Part shown: positions 30,243 to 38,190 of the stretch, one piece after another
How positions within the stretch are numbered: position 1 is the stretch's first letter
How the letters are laid out: every line of letters starts with the position of its first letter
NCBI RefSeq assembly: GCF_009811655.1
Contig: NZ_BGJX01000006.1
Coordinates: forward strand, 62,001 to 126,000
From: Methylosinus sp. Ce-a6
GTDB lineage: Bacteria > Pseudomonadota > Alphaproteobacteria > Rhizobiales > Beijerinckiaceae
Length of the DNA: 64,000 bases
Direction of reading: 5' to 3'
The notes under the pieces: generated by a model
The model's database searches: none
What the model was told of the DNA's origin: nothing
The model's input: only the letters and a program-made list of their open reading frames with translations
Program-made: the position numbers and the translations under genes

Positions 30243-30743
30243 ATGGGACAGGCGGAGGATTTCGACGAGACCCTGGAGCGGCTCACGCCGGGCCTGCGTC
30301 GCTACGCCCGCGCGCTGCTCTCCGGCGCCGCCAATGATCTCGCCGACGAGCTCGTCCAGACCGCGCTGCAGGCCACCGCCGACGAAGCGCGGCTCGAGTC
30401 CGGCTGCGCGGCGCTCGATTTGCGCGTCGATCTCTACGCCACCCTGACCCATGCGGCGCAGCGCCGCCTGCGGTCCGTCGCCCCGCATCGGCCGTCTCTG
30501 CGCCAGCCGGCGATCATGCACCGGCTCGCCGATCTGCCCTTCGAGGAGCGGGAGACGCTTCTGCTCGTCGTGCTCGAGGGCTTCACCTATGAGGAGGTCG
30601 CCCGCATCACCCGCACCGATCGGCCGGTGGCGCTGATGCGGCTGATGCGCGCGCGCTCGGCGCTGACGGCGCTCGACCGCCATCCCTCGCCGGGAGCGGA
30701 CGCCGGCCGGCGGCCCGGGCCGCATCTGCGTGTCGTGAAATAA
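30243..30743 (+). CDS. ECF-type RNA polymerase sigma factor
   Basis: The 166-residue protein has a sigma-70 region 2-like N-terminus (LERLTPGLRRYARALLSGAANDLADELVQTALQATA). A region 4 HTH (LADLPFEERETLLLVVLEGFTYEEVARITRTDRPVALMRLMRARSAL) follows. It is shorter and more degenerate in region 2 than standard ECFs. The next gene, 16 bases downstream, is a membrane anti-sigma factor, so the two probably form one regulatory unit, silent until an envelope or oxidative signal frees the sigma. Target promoters cannot be read from this window. Confidence 0.83.
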   Translation: MGQAEDFDETLERLTPGLRRYARALLSGAANDLADELVQTALQATADEARLESGCAALDLRVDLYATLTHAAQRRLRSVAPHRPSLRQPAIMHRLADLPFEERETLLLVVLEGFTYEEVARITRTDRPVALMRLMRARSALTALDRHPSPGADAGRRPGPHLRVVK

Positions 30744-30759
30744 CCCGTGAGGCGGCGCC

Positions 30760-31644
30760 ATGGGCCCCGGTGAGCATGTCGACGAATCCGATCTGCACGC
30801 CTTCGTCGACGGCGAGCTCGACGCCGAAAAGCGCCGGCGCATCGAGGATCATCTGCACTCCCATTCGGAGGACGCCGCCCTCGTCGAAGGCTGGCGGCGG
30901 CAGAATGCGGCGCTGCGCGCGGCTTTCTCCCAGACGGTGAAGGAGCCCCTGCCCGCAAGCCTCAAAACCGCTACGGTGACGAGCCTCACCCGCAGCTTCG
31001 GCTCGGGGGTCAATTGGGCGCGCTTCAGCCCGAGCAAGGGCGCTTCGCTCCGGGCCATGCGGCGCGCGGACACGAGCCGCAGGCCGCCGCGCCGGCCGGC
31101 CATCATCATGTCGCTGTTGACGCTGCTCGCCGGCGCCGTGGTCGCCGGGGCGGCGCTGCTCGCCTTCACCGGACCCGCCTCGCCGCCGCCCGCCGTCCCT
31201 CAGCGCGCCGCCGTCATCGAGCCGCCGGGCCTCGTCGCCCATGCGCAGCTCGCCTATCAGACCTTCGCGCAGGATACGCGGCCGGTGGAGATCGGCGCCG
31301 ACCGCGCGGCCGAGCTTTCCGCCTGGCTCGGCGAGCGCGCGGGCTTCGGGCGCCTGCCGGATCTCTCCGCCGCCGGGCTCGAGCTCGTCGGCGGCCGGCT
31401 CATTCCGGGCGTTCTCTCGCCCGCCGGCCTCTTGATCTACCGCGCCGCCTCCGGGGCTCGCGCCGCGCTCTATTTCGAGCGCGCGGGCGGCGAGCGTCCT
31501 TCCGCGGGTCCGCCCAAGACGGCCCCCGGCCTCGCGGCGGTGGAATGGCGGGCGGCGGGCTTCGCCTTCATCCTCATCGGCCAGCTCGCCGCCGATACCG
31601 CCCGGGCCGCGGCCGAAAGCGCCGCCGCCCAAGCCTCCCGCTGA
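30760..31644 (+). CDS. Membrane anti-sigma factor
   Basis: The product (294 aa) starts with an anti-sigma domain (DLHAFVDGELDAEKRRRIEDHLHSH), the helix that normally carries the HxxxCxxC zinc site but here has H/S in place of the cysteines. A single membrane span near residue 112-135 (IIMSLLTLLAGAVVAGAALLAF) and a periplasmic domain (LSAWLGERAGFGRLPDLSAAGLELVGGRLI) follow, as in ChrR-/RsiW-like transmembrane anti-sigma proteins. It should bind the sigma factor encoded just upstream. The loss of the zinc-binding Cys pair suggests regulation through the periplasmic part rather than by cytoplasmic redox change. Confidence 0.83.
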   Translation: MGPGEHVDESDLHAFVDGELDAEKRRRIEDHLHSHSEDAALVEGWRRQNAALRAAFSQTVKEPLPASLKTATVTSLTRSFGSGVNWARFSPSKGASLRAMRRADTSRRPPRRPAIIMSLLTLLAGAVVAGAALLAFTGPASPPPAVPQRAAVIEPPGLVAHAQLAYQTFAQDTRPVEIGADRAAELSAWLGERAGFGRLPDLSAAGLELVGGRLIPGVLSPAGLLIYRAASGARAALYFERAGGERPSAGPPKTAPGLAAVEWRAAGFAFILIGQLAADTARAAAESAAAQASR

Positions 31645-31690
31645 GCAAGCGCCACTGACCGAGCGGCCCGCCGCCTAGAGTCTTTGATTT

Positions 31691-31799
31691 GACGCGTTTC
31701 CGACACCGAACCGGCGTCCACTTCGGCTGGAAACGCTTGTCTTTGATTTGACGCGTTTCCGACACCGAACCGGCGTCCACTTCGGCTGGAAACGCTTTA
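31691..31799. repeat. Dispersed palindromic element, tandem copies c and d
   Basis: Two nearly identical copies repeat with a 59-bp period (31691 and 31750), each with GCGTTTCC/GGAAACGC outer arms and the variant core GACACCGAACCGGCGTC. A partial CTAGAGTCTTTGATTT left flank precedes the first copy. The last bases form the TAA stop of the DUF2147 gene (31797-31799). Confidence 0.88.
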
Positions 31800-32240
31800 T
31801 CTGAGATCGACGTCGACCATGGCGTGAGCCGCCGGCGTGGGGACGCGCGTCCAGGTCTCGTCGCTGCACAGCACGCCCCAGAGACACCCTTTCAGCGTCA
31901 ATCGAGTCGGGCTCGTGACGGTGATGAAACCGTCATAGCTCTTGCCGTCCTCGACATTGAAGAGCTTGCCGGCCCATTCATTGGGTCCTGTCTGCTTCGC
32001 GCCGCGCAGGATGACGGCGCCGATGGCGGATTGGTCCTCGGCGTTCTGCGCCGCGACGATCTTGGCGCAGAGCTTGCCGCTCTCGCAATCATAGAAGCTG
32101 AACTGCACGCGACCTTCCGGCCGCAGCCAGACGCCGCGTGGATCATTGGGCGAGGCGCCCGCGGCGGAACTGGCGGCCAGCGCGGCGGCGGCCAGGAGCG
32201 CGGAGGGCGCGAGAAAATCGAGGGCGAAAGAGCGCGTCAT
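31797..32240 (-). CDS. Exported DUF2147-family protein
   Basis: The 147-residue protein has a Sec signal peptide ending near SSAAGASPNDP and then a DUF2147 domain (RGVWLRPEGRVQFSFYDC, GKLCAKIV, PNEWAGKLFNVEDGKSYDGFITV, LKGCLWGVLCSDETWTRV) with Cys pairs that may form disulfides. It is a small periplasmic beta-barrel-like protein of unknown role. Its Shine-Dalgarno AGGAGG is locked in a perfect 15-bp hairpin just before ATG, so translation may be controlled by RNA structure. The stop codon lies in a dispersed repeat. Confidence 0.78.
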   Translation of the reverse strand: MTRSFALDFLAPSALLAAAALAASSAAGASPNDPRGVWLRPEGRVQFSFYDCESGKLCAKIVAAQNAEDQSAIGAVILRGAKQTGPNEWAGKLFNVEDGKSYDGFITVTSPTRLTLKGCLWGVLCSDETWTRVPTPAAHAMVDVDLR

Positions 32241-32277
32241 GTCGATCCTCCTTCTGCATTGGAGAAGGAGGATCGAC
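32241..32277 (-). promoter_or_regulatory. Hairpin sequestering the ribosome-binding site of the DUF2147 gene
   Basis: On the transcribed strand, perfect 15-bp arms enclose a 7-base loop (CCAATGC). The 3' arm holds AGAAGGAGGATCGAC and ends directly before ATG, so the whole Shine-Dalgarno is paired. It could act as a thermosensor, a protein-binding site or an antisense-controlled switch. Confidence 0.75.
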
Positions 32278-32577
32278 GATCATCTTGTCGAATCTTCGGC
32301 CGCAACGCCTTTAGAGCGCATTCGTACAAATCATGTTCGAATGCGCCCTGAAAGCAATTCGAATTCGCATGTTCATTTCCGAAAAGCCGCCTCGCGCTCT
32401 TCTGGGAACATGCGCCGGGCGCTTCCGCTCGAACGGAATCGTTCGATCGGCCACTTCACGCGGAAGCTGGTCTAATCGGCGCGTCGGCTCAATCGGAAGG
32501 AGCGTCATTCCCGACGCTCGCGCAGCTTCGGCCTGCCGGGAGTGACAACGCCCTTTCGGTTCAGCTGACGCAGCCCG
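32278..32577. other. Intergenic region with degenerate repeat relics
   Basis: This 300-bp gap has a small hairpin (GAGCGCATTCG and CGAATGCGCCC near 32311-32348) and other short dyads. At its end lies CAGCTGACGCAGCCCGCTAG, a degenerate copy of the right end of the CTAG-bounded MITE. No coding frame is convincing. Confidence 0.5.
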
Positions 32578-33006
32578 CTAGCCGCTCGCGAAGACGAAGA
32601 GCGCGGTCGCCAGCGCGCCGAGCGCGGTGAGCGCGAGCTCGAGCTTGCCCCAGAGCTCGATCGACTTGCGCGCGTCGGCGCCGTCCTCGGCGGCGATCAG
32701 AGCGAGAATGCGATTGTCGAGCGGCACGACCGCATAGAATAGGAAAGGCCAGGCGGCGACGATCGTCGCCGCGCCGGCGAGCCAGCGCACATCGTCCGAG
32801 CTCTTATAATCGATGAATCCGAAAACGGCGGAAGCGAGCGAGAGGCCGGCGAGCAGCGCGAATCCGCGATGGTCGGAGGTCTCCCATTCCTTCATGAGCG
32901 CCGGGTCGTCGAGCTTGAGCCGCGCGGGCTGCTCGACGAAATTGACATAGAGAGACGCCCCCGTGAAAGCGCCGGCGGCGGCGAGAGCGAGCGAGCCCGT
33001 GACCAT
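32578..33006 (-). CDS. DUF1772-like membrane protein
   Basis: This 142-residue protein has four hydrophobic segments (GSLALAAAGAFTGASLYVNF, FALLAGLSLASAVFGF, WLAGAATIVAAWPFLFYAVV, LALTALGALATALFVFA). The layout, with VNFVEQPARL after the first span and VPLDNRILAL after the third, fits the DUF1772/anthrone-oxygenase-like family of small membrane proteins. Substrate and role are unknown. The TAG stop at 32578-32580 is part of a CTAG repeat end. Confidence 0.7.
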   Translation of the reverse strand: MVTGSLALAAAGAFTGASLYVNFVEQPARLKLDDPALMKEWETSDHRGFALLAGLSLASAVFGFIDYKSSDDVRWLAGAATIVAAWPFLFYAVVPLDNRILALIAAEDGADARKSIELWGKLELALTALGALATALFVFASG

Positions 33007-33095
33007 GGAGCGTCGTCCTTCGTTCGAACTGTGACGGAGGTAATATAAGCTCTGGTTTCCGGAATCGAAGCGCGCCGAAACGACGCGCGTCGCGA

Positions 33096-34160
33096 TCAGG
33101 CGGTCTCGATCGCCTCCTCGTCGCAGACGATGCGGGAATTGCTCTCCGCCTCCGCGGCGACGTCGAACTTCAGCGGCTCGATCTTGGCCGTCTGCCGCTC
33201 GCGCTCGGTGAAATGCTCGAAGAAGAGCCGCATCGTCTGGCTGATGCCGAAAGGATTTATGCGGCGCACATCGTCCCGGTAGAAGCGCGCGACATTGGGC
33301 GGCGCCGTCGCGATGTCATAGGAGGGGAAATAGGCGACGTTCGGCCGCGCCCGCACCACCTCGTCGGCCGCGGCGCGCAGGATCGCCTTGATCGCGGAAT
33401 TCGCCTCGAGCACATGGCGGTTCTCGTAAGTGGCGATGATGCCGACCGGCGAGACGGTCAGAATGATTCGCGCATCGGCGTTGACCGAGCGGATGCGGTC
33501 GACGGAGGCGAGGAAGTCGCGCACCACCTCCGACACGGTCATATTGTGGAAGGCGAAGACCGAAGGGTCCCAGACGCCGCCGGCGACGCCCGGCGCCTGC
33601 TGCAGCACGGCGCCGTCGCTGCGGCAGCGCCAGGACTCGGTATGGCCGAATGTGAAGATGAAAACATCGAGCGTCTCGAACATTTCGCGCACGGCGGCGA
33701 AATGCCGCTCGCGTTCGGCCAGCATGTCGTCGATCGAATCATAGCCGTCCGGCTCTATGCTCGGACGGAAAGGATCGACGATGTGGCCGTCCTCCTGGCG
33801 CACCCAATGCACGAGATCGGGCGTGAGCGTCCCATAGGCGCGGTCGAAGAGCTGGAGCAGCGCCGTCGTGGTGTAGAGATTGCCGTAGCGGCAGGAATAC
33901 ATCGAATAGTTGCGCCGCTCCGCCTCCGCGGCGGACATGCCTTCCGGCGGCTGCTCGGCGAGATAATAATGAAAGCCGCTCGCCTGCAGCCGCTGCGCGA
34001 TCTCCTGCGCGAAACAGCTGCCGCCGGTCGCCACCTTGTCGCTCAGAGCGATTCTGAAAGGGGTGGCGAGAATCGGGTCGATCGCGAAGGGAGGCGTCTG
34101 CGTCACCGCCTTGCGCCAGAAGCGATGGTCGGGTAGGGAGCTATAGGGATGTTCCGCCAA
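33096..34160 (-). CDS. GSCFA-domain protein
   Basis: The 354-residue protein carries the family-defining ATGGSCFAQEIAQRL near residue 45 and downstream blocks EAERRNYSMYSCRYGNLYTT, FIFTFGHTESWRC, FHNMTVSEVVRDFLASV and ILTVSPVGIIATYENRHVLEANSAIKAILRAAADE. GSCFA proteins share the SGNH/GDSL hydrolase-like fold, with Ser in GSCFA and later His. Several occur in polysaccharide loci, probably as glycan esterases or acyltransferases. It is divergent from the WcbI-like gene, with about 220 bp between them, and next to two acyltransferases, which supports a role in surface-glycan acylation. The function is not established. Confidence 0.85.
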   Translation of the reverse strand: MAEHPYSSLPDHRFWRKAVTQTPPFAIDPILATPFRIALSDKVATGGSCFAQEIAQRLQASGFHYYLAEQPPEGMSAAEAERRNYSMYSCRYGNLYTTTALLQLFDRAYGTLTPDLVHWVRQEDGHIVDPFRPSIEPDGYDSIDDMLAERERHFAAVREMFETLDVFIFTFGHTESWRCRSDGAVLQQAPGVAGGVWDPSVFAFHNMTVSEVVRDFLASVDRIRSVNADARIILTVSPVGIIATYENRHVLEANSAIKAILRAAADEVVRARPNVAYFPSYDIATAPPNVARFYRDDVRRINPFGISQTMRLFFEHFTERERQTAKIEPLKFDVAAEAESNSRIVCDEEAIETA

Positions 34161-34379
34161 TTGTCGGTCTCCTGGAAAGCCGCCGGCCGTCGCGGCTCGT
34201 CGAGCCGTTTCACTCTCGCGACGCGCGGCCCGCCATCATGTGGCGGGCGCGGCGCGACTTGAGCGGTCGAACGAGGCGGCCGCATCGATGCGCCCGGGAG
34301 CATAGACGGCGACCGGACGCTTGTCATCCTTCGGCGCCGACTTGGGTTTCGGGCCGCGACGAAATGGCGTTACCCGCGC

Positions 34380-35429
34380 ATGTTGTCTCAGATCGACCGG
34401 CAGATCATCCGCTCCTGGTACAATCATCTCGTCGAGCCGCGGCTCGCGCCCTTCTATTCGAAGGGCCCGCGCCTCACTGGGCCGCGCATCGCCGTCATCG
34501 GCAATTGCCAAGCCTTCGGTCTCGCCTATGCGATGAAGCTCATCGACCCGAGCGCGCGCGTCTCGCATTTCTCGGCGATCGCCAAGACGATCGCCGATGT
34601 GAAGCTCCTCGCCAAGACGCTTTCGACCTATGATTATGTGTTCAGCCACGAATTCCTGCACGGCCATGTGCGCGGTGGCGGTTCGGCGGAGCTGTGCGAA
34701 TTGCTCGACAAGGTGATCATGATCCCATCGATCACTTTCTCGGCGTTCCATCCCGATCTCGTCTATCTGCTCGATGCGACGCGCGGCCATGCGCCGACGA
34801 TCGGCCCCGTCGGCCCCTATCACTCGGCGCTCGCGGTCTTCGCCTTCCGGCGCGGCCTCTCGGTCGAGGAGGCGCATGCGCTGTTCAACCGCAATGTGTT
34901 CGAGGCGCTCGGCTATTTCGACGTGTGGAACGACGCGGTGAACGAGCTCGTCGAGACCGGCAAGCGCAAATTCGGCATGGATCTCACGGCCGAGATCGCC
35001 AATTGGTCGCGCCGCGGCGTGTTCATGTATTCGCTGGTGCATCCGCGGCCCTTCGTGCTCTTCGACCTTGCCAAGAAGTTCCTCGCGCACGCCGGCCTGC
35101 CGACGCCGGCAATCAATGGCGACTATTATGCGATCGACGATCTGGGGCGCGCGGAGATATTCCCGATCTATCCGCCGATCGGGGAATATTTCGGCGTGCA
35201 GGGAAGCTACACATTCAAGCTCGAAAATTACCATCTCTCGGCCGAGGTCGGCGAATTCGTGACGCTGCCCTACTATCTCGCCGAGTGCTATAAGATCTAT
35301 CGCCGCTGCGCGCCGTCGCAGCTCACCCATCCGCGCATCGAGGCCTGGCTCGCCGATCCGGCCGCGGTCGGCCGCATCATCACGCTCGCGGGGGAAAATC
35401 TGCGCAAGGGCCTGCTGCCCGTGAGCTGA
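34380..35429 (+). CDS. WcbI-like polysaccharide biosynthesis protein
   Basis: The 349-residue protein contains RIAVIGNCQAFGLAYAMKL near residue 36, the GNCQ signature of the WcbI family, followed by FSHEFLHGHVRGGGSAEL, VIMIPSITFSAFHPDLVYL and a C-terminal region with FPIYPPIGEYFGVQGSYTFK. WcbI is needed for capsule synthesis in Burkholderia and has an SGNH-like fold that binds CoA, so acetyl transfer to a glycan is suspected. It starts the rightward run that continues with two membrane acyltransferases. Confidence 0.83.
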   Translation: MLSQIDRQIIRSWYNHLVEPRLAPFYSKGPRLTGPRIAVIGNCQAFGLAYAMKLIDPSARVSHFSAIAKTIADVKLLAKTLSTYDYVFSHEFLHGHVRGGGSAELCELLDKVIMIPSITFSAFHPDLVYLLDATRGHAPTIGPVGPYHSALAVFAFRRGLSVEEAHALFNRNVFEALGYFDVWNDAVNELVETGKRKFGMDLTAEIANWSRRGVFMYSLVHPRPFVLFDLAKKFLAHAGLPTPAINGDYYAIDDLGRAEIFPIYPPIGEYFGVQGSYTFKLENYHLSAEVGEFVTLPYYLAECYKIYRRCAPSQLTHPRIEAWLADPAAVGRIITLAGENLRKGLLPVS

Positions 35430-35529
35430 TCTGAAGGCCAGATCCGCGACCCTGGGAATCCGCGAGTTGACGCGTATTCGGCTTTCCTCTAGCGTTCTCG
35501 ACCGACCATCATTGAATGAGCGGTCTTTC

Positions 35530-36723
35530 ATGCCTGCCGCTTTATCGAACTTCATTCACGCCGCCCGCTGGATTGCCGCTCTCGCCGTCCTCCTCGCCCA
35601 CGCCAATGTGCTCATCTCCTTGAGCGACATAATGGTCGGCCCGCATGGGCCGCTCGTCTACGTCTGGTGGTTCGCGACGGCCTTCTCGCATCAGGCGGTG
35701 ACGGTCTTCTTCGTGCTCTCGGGCTTTCTCGTGGGCGGCCGTGTCTTCACCGCCTTGCGGCAATCGACGCCGTTTCTGCGCGCCTATTTCATCGACCGCG
35801 CGAGCCGCCTCTATATCGTGCTGATCCCCGCATTGGCGCTGACCTTCGCGCTCGACGCGCTCGGCCGGAGGCTTTTCGCCGGCGCCGGAATCTATGAGCT
35901 CGCCGGGCGCGAGGGCGCCTTCGAGCCCTCGCGCATTCTTTCGACGCTCGCCATGCAGCAGCATATCTGGGCCGGCCAGGCCGGCACCAACGGCCCGCTC
36001 TGGTCGCTCGCCTGCGAATTCTGGTACTATCTGCTCTTTCCGCTGCTGCTCCTGCCCTTCGCGCGCTGCTATTTTGAGCCTGCCCGCCTCGCCGCCTTCG
36101 GCGTCGGGGTTGCGCTTCTTTGTGTCCTCTCGCTGCCCTCCACGCGCTTTCCCGTCGGCTTCGCGATCTGGACGACGGGCGCGCTGGCGGCGCGCGCGCG
36201 GCGTCCGCTCCTGCGCGGCAAATATCTGTCGCTCGGCCTGTTTCTCGTCGTCGTCGTGGTCGCGCGGCTCGCCGTGCGCGGCCCCTTCGTCGAAGCGCAT
36301 CCGATCATTCACGACCTCGCCGACGCGCTGACCGCCGCGACATTCGCCAATCTGCTGGCGACGCTGCGCTTCTGCGAGACGGGCCTTCGCCTGCCCCTTC
36401 CGGCGCTCCATCGCCGGCTCGCCGATTTCTCCTTCTCGCTCTACGCCACGCATATGCCGATCGTTTTCTTCTTCTGGGCGGGAGCGGGCCATATTTTCGG
36501 CAAAGACTGGCTAGAGCTTCTTCCGACGCCGGCGCATTGGTCCGCGGCGGCGGCGCTGCTTCTCGTCGCGACGGCTGTCGCCTGGGGCTTCTCGCGCGCG
36601 ACCGAGGCGCACACCCCGGCGCTGCGGCGAAGGTTTCACGCGGCTTTCGCGGCGCTCGACCGGCGTATGCGCCTCGGCGAGCGGGCGCGCTGGGTTGGCC
36701 AAGGTCGAGCCGAAGGACTATAA
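35530..36723 (+). CDS. Acyltransferase-3 family membrane protein (first of tandem pair)
   Basis: The 397-residue polytopic protein fits the OafA/acyltransferase-3 family. An N-terminal FIHAARWIAALAVLLAHAN carries the conserved R and H of the active site. FFVLSGFLVGGRVF, FIDRASRLYIVLIPAL and NGPLWSLACEFWYYLLFPLLL follow, with a conserved late DFSFSLYATHMPIVFFFW. Family members move acetyl or other acyl groups from the cytoplasm to surface glycans. ATG 35530 is used because homology begins there. The next gene is a clear paralogue with the same motifs, about 93 bp away. Confidence 0.87.
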   Translation: MPAALSNFIHAARWIAALAVLLAHANVLISLSDIMVGPHGPLVYVWWFATAFSHQAVTVFFVLSGFLVGGRVFTALRQSTPFLRAYFIDRASRLYIVLIPALALTFALDALGRRLFAGAGIYELAGREGAFEPSRILSTLAMQQHIWAGQAGTNGPLWSLACEFWYYLLFPLLLLPFARCYFEPARLAAFGVGVALLCVLSLPSTRFPVGFAIWTTGALAARARRPLLRGKYLSLGLFLVVVVVARLAVRGPFVEAHPIIHDLADALTAATFANLLATLRFCETGLRLPLPALHRRLADFSFSLYATHMPIVFFFWAGAGHIFGKDWLELLPTPAHWSAAAALLLVATAVAWGFSRATEAHTPALRRRFHAAFAALDRRMRLGERARWVGQGRAEGL

Positions 36724-36816
36724 CTCGGCGCGGCCCAGAGCCGGTTATCGGGCGCGATTTTTCGTCGTTCGACCGATTCCGGTCGAAGGATGCGCGCGCC
36801 AAGCCGTCGGAGACAC

Positions 36817-38040
36817 ATGCCGATCCTGTTGTCGCAATTCATCGAAGCCTGTCGTTGGGTGGGCGCGCTGCTGGTGCTCGCCGTTCATTCCACCAATATG
36901 TTCGTCAATCTCGCCGACATAATGAGCGCGCCGCATTCGGCGAGCGTCTACGCTTGGTGGTTCTTCGTCAGCTATGAGCTCGGCCATCAGGCCGTCGTCG
37001 GCTTCTTCGCCATTTCCGGCTATCTCGTCGGCGGCGCAGTGCTCGCGCAGCTGCGCAAGGACAAGCCCTTTCTGCGCGAATATCTCATCCATCGCTTCGC
37101 GCGCATCTATATCGTCCTCGCGCCGGCGCTGCTCGTCACCGTCGCTCTCGACTGGATCGGCCGCAACTGGTTCGGCGATAGCGGCGTCTATGACTGGCCG
37201 GTCTTCGCGGATCATTATCGCCTCGACCTCTTCTTCGGCGCGCTCGCCAATCTCTCGGCGATCTATTGTGACTTCTTCGGCTCCAACGGCCCCTTATGGT
37301 CGCTCGCCTGCGAATTCTGGTACTATATCTCCTTCCCGCTGCTGCTCTTGCCTTTCGCGCGCGCCTATTCCCCGAAAGCGCGCGCCGCGGGATTTGCGCT
37401 CGGCCTCGCCATTCTCGTCGTCATGTCGATCCCGCCGGGCTGGTTTCGGTTCGGCTATCTGCTCTGGGCGCTCGGCGCGCTCGCCACTCTGGCGAAGCGC
37501 CCGCTCGTCGAATCGCGCTGCCTCGCGCTCGGCCTCTATGTCGCCGCCGTCGTGCCGATCCGCCTCCTGGTGCGCGGCCCCAATCTCGAGGCCTTTCCGC
37601 TCCTCGCCGATCTCGCCGACATATTGTCGGCCGTCCTCTTCCTCAATCTCGTGGTGACGCTGCGCTTCGGGCCACAGCAGGGCTGGGCGCTGTTCCGGCC
37701 GCAGCTGCATCGGCGTCTCGCCGATTTCTCCTTCTCGCTCTACAGCGTTCACATGCCGCTGCTCATCCTCGCGCGGGCCGTCGCCGACCGGAGCTTCGGG
37801 CCGCAATGGGCGCGCGAGCTGGCGACGCCCGCCCATTGGGCGACGCTGGCGGCGGTGATGACGGGCGCTGTTCTCTTCGGCTTTCTCTTCTCCCGCGTGA
37901 CGGAGGCGCACACCAACGCCGCGCGGCGGGCGCTGCGCTCGGCCTGCGAAACCGCCGAGGACTGGCGACGCAGACGCTTCCCGCCGCCGCGCCCCGCCGC
38001 GGAGGAGGCGGAACGCGAGCCGCAAAAGGCCGACGCATGA
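36817..38040 (+). CDS. Acyltransferase-3 family membrane protein (second of tandem pair)
   Basis: The product (407 aa) shares the blocks of the preceding protein: FIEACRWVGALLVLAVHSTN, GFFAISGYLVGGAVL, LIHRFARIYIVLAPALL, NGPLWSLACEFWYYISFPLLL and ADFSFSLYSVHMPLLIL. ATG 36817 is preceded by GGAG and fits the paralogue's start. The C-terminal ~40 residues are charged and proline-rich (RRRRFPPPRPAAEEAEREP), an extension the first copy lacks. Duplication followed by divergence suggests two acylation targets or two different acyl groups. Confidence 0.87.
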   Translation: MPILLSQFIEACRWVGALLVLAVHSTNMFVNLADIMSAPHSASVYAWWFFVSYELGHQAVVGFFAISGYLVGGAVLAQLRKDKPFLREYLIHRFARIYIVLAPALLVTVALDWIGRNWFGDSGVYDWPVFADHYRLDLFFGALANLSAIYCDFFGSNGPLWSLACEFWYYISFPLLLLPFARAYSPKARAAGFALGLAILVVMSIPPGWFRFGYLLWALGALATLAKRPLVESRCLALGLYVAAVVPIRLLVRGPNLEAFPLLADLADILSAVLFLNLVVTLRFGPQQGWALFRPQLHRRLADFSFSLYSVHMPLLILARAVADRSFGPQWARELATPAHWATLAAVMTGAVLFGFLFSRVTEAHTNAARRALRSACETAEDWRRRRFPPPRPAAEEAEREPQKADA

Positions 38041-38089
38041 TCTCGGGGGCCGCCCATGGCCGCTGTCGACGAAACGTCGCATCCCTCGT

Positions 38090-38131
38090 CTAGACCAGTC
38101 TCCGATCCTTTTGGATCGGAGACTGGTCTAG
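38090..38131. repeat. Perfect 19-bp-stem hairpin bounded by CTAG
   Basis: Arms 38090-38108 and 38113-38131 are perfectly complementary around TTTT, and both ends are CTAG. It follows the second acyltransferase gene, where it could also end transcription, and is joined to copy e of the dispersed element. Confidence 0.9.
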
Positions 38132-38140
38132 TGTTGTTTT

Positions 38141-38188
38141 GACGCGTTTCCGACGCCGAACCGGGGTCCACTTCGGCTGGAAACGCTC
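38141..38188. repeat. Dispersed palindromic element, copy e
   Basis: This copy has the GCGTTTCC/GGAAACGC arms and one change in the core (CCGGGGTC for CCGGCGTC). It ends three bases before the first possible start codon of the zntB-like gene, so the element supplies that gene's immediate leader. Confidence 0.85.
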
Positions 38189-38190
38189 CA

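Noticed and set aside
35467..35495. TTGACG and TAGCGT boxes as a promoter for the first acyltransferase gene
   Set aside because: The spacing is right but the -10 match is poor, and such matches are expected by chance in this base composition.
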